Below, piece by piece: positions 63,907-64,000 of a stretch of 64,000 nucleotides of DNA. Every line of letters begins with the position of its first letter. Position 1 is the stretch's first letter. The notes under the pieces are model-generated. The model saw only the letters and a list, made by a program, of their open reading frames with translations. It was not told the DNA's origin and did no database searches. The translations under genes were made by a program, and so were the position numbers. Source of the stretch: Provencibacterium sp. (GTDB lineage: Bacteria > Bacillota > Clostridia > Oscillospirales > Ruminococcaceae); NCBI GenBank assembly GCA_022793895.1, contig JAAWDS010000026.1:20322-84321 (forward strand). The letters run 5' to 3'.

Positions 63907-64000
63907 GCTTTGGAAACTGATCCAACGCTGGATCGTATCGTGGAGAGCTGGGCTGTGCCGCTGCTCCTAGCAAATGCACCTGAGTCTTGCCCAACCTACA
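63184..64000 (+). mobile_element. 5'-truncated IS66-family element with nonsense mutation
   Basis: From about 63184 to the window edge the sequence is the distal part of an IS66 transposase gene. After YLT (63901-63903) a TGA stops the frame where relatives usually have Trp. The same frame continues past it as ALETDPTLDRIVESWAVPLL and LANAPESC, resembling the normal IS66 C-terminus (LLPANAPE-C). This points to TGG changed to TGA. The 5' part and left inverted repeat are absent; the right end lies beyond the window. Confidence 0.78.

Overview
The window looks like the chromosome of a GC-rich, spore-forming, low-oxygen Firmicute, most likely a clostridium of the Oscillospiraceae/Ruminococcaceae type. 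That placement is inference from gene content: spoIIGA-sigE, a SpoVB-like flippase, a YtrA-type GntR cassette, the era-yqzL-recO-mutS2 order, strong Shine-Dalgarno sequences and many TTG starts. No tRNA, rRNA or CRISPR array was seen.

Layout. 1-751: 3' end of nusB and a TIGR04076-like small protein. 752-2812: an Lsa-type ABC-F ribosome protection gene behind a near-consensus promoter and a ribosome-controlled attenuator. 3024-4873: a Cdd1-GNAT fusion and an L,D-transpeptidase. 4971-6791: typA/bipA. 7096-9403: polar amino acid ABC importer. 9433-11530: OmpR-type two-component system. 11758-13809: GH42 beta-galactosidase. 13980-15914: Tet(M)-like GTPase. 16033-17581: three uncharacterised, partly coiled-coil proteins. 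17801-18877: pfkA. 19147-20977: marR-MATE efflux operon with a striking double operator. 21136-29714: a YesMN-regulated carbohydrate ABC importer with a Gfo/Idh/MocA oxidoreductase. 30208-34278: spoIIGA-sigE followed directly by feoA-feoB and a Cys-rich Feo peptide. 34344-37357: HEAT protein, YtrA-type GntR/ABC cassette, XRE regulator. 37762-43747: alpha-2-macroglobulin-like lipoprotein overlapping an exported Memo-like protein. 44112-51471: housekeeping block phoH-ybeY-dgkA-acyltransferase-like gene, then era-yqzL-recO-mutS2. 51723-56058: pyruvate kinase, patatin-like hydrolase, SpoVB-like flippase. 56337-60504: metF, a separate MetH-reactivation protein, and a three-domain MetH lacking that module. 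60554-64000: a GNAT gene and a broken type III restriction-modification locus in which res runs in frame into a 5'-truncated, nonsense-mutated IS66 transposase.

The non-coding layer is rich. A family of long hairpins with a TTGCAAAA/TTTTGCAA core occurs at several gene borders. Two intergenic regions (29833-30082 and 51475-51658) share a longer repeat around it, and related pieces appear near 4927, 23675, 36340 and 56206. Several genes appear to start at TTG 6-9 bases after the Shine-Dalgarno sequence. In two of them (typA, spoIIGA) an in-frame ATG two codons upstream is too close to the Shine-Dalgarno sequence to be the likely start.

The best candidates for something undescribed are the ABC-F leader switch, the dispersed intergenic repeat, the macroglobulin-Memo pair and the Cdd1-GNAT fusion. 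All calls come from reading the sequence; no database search was run.
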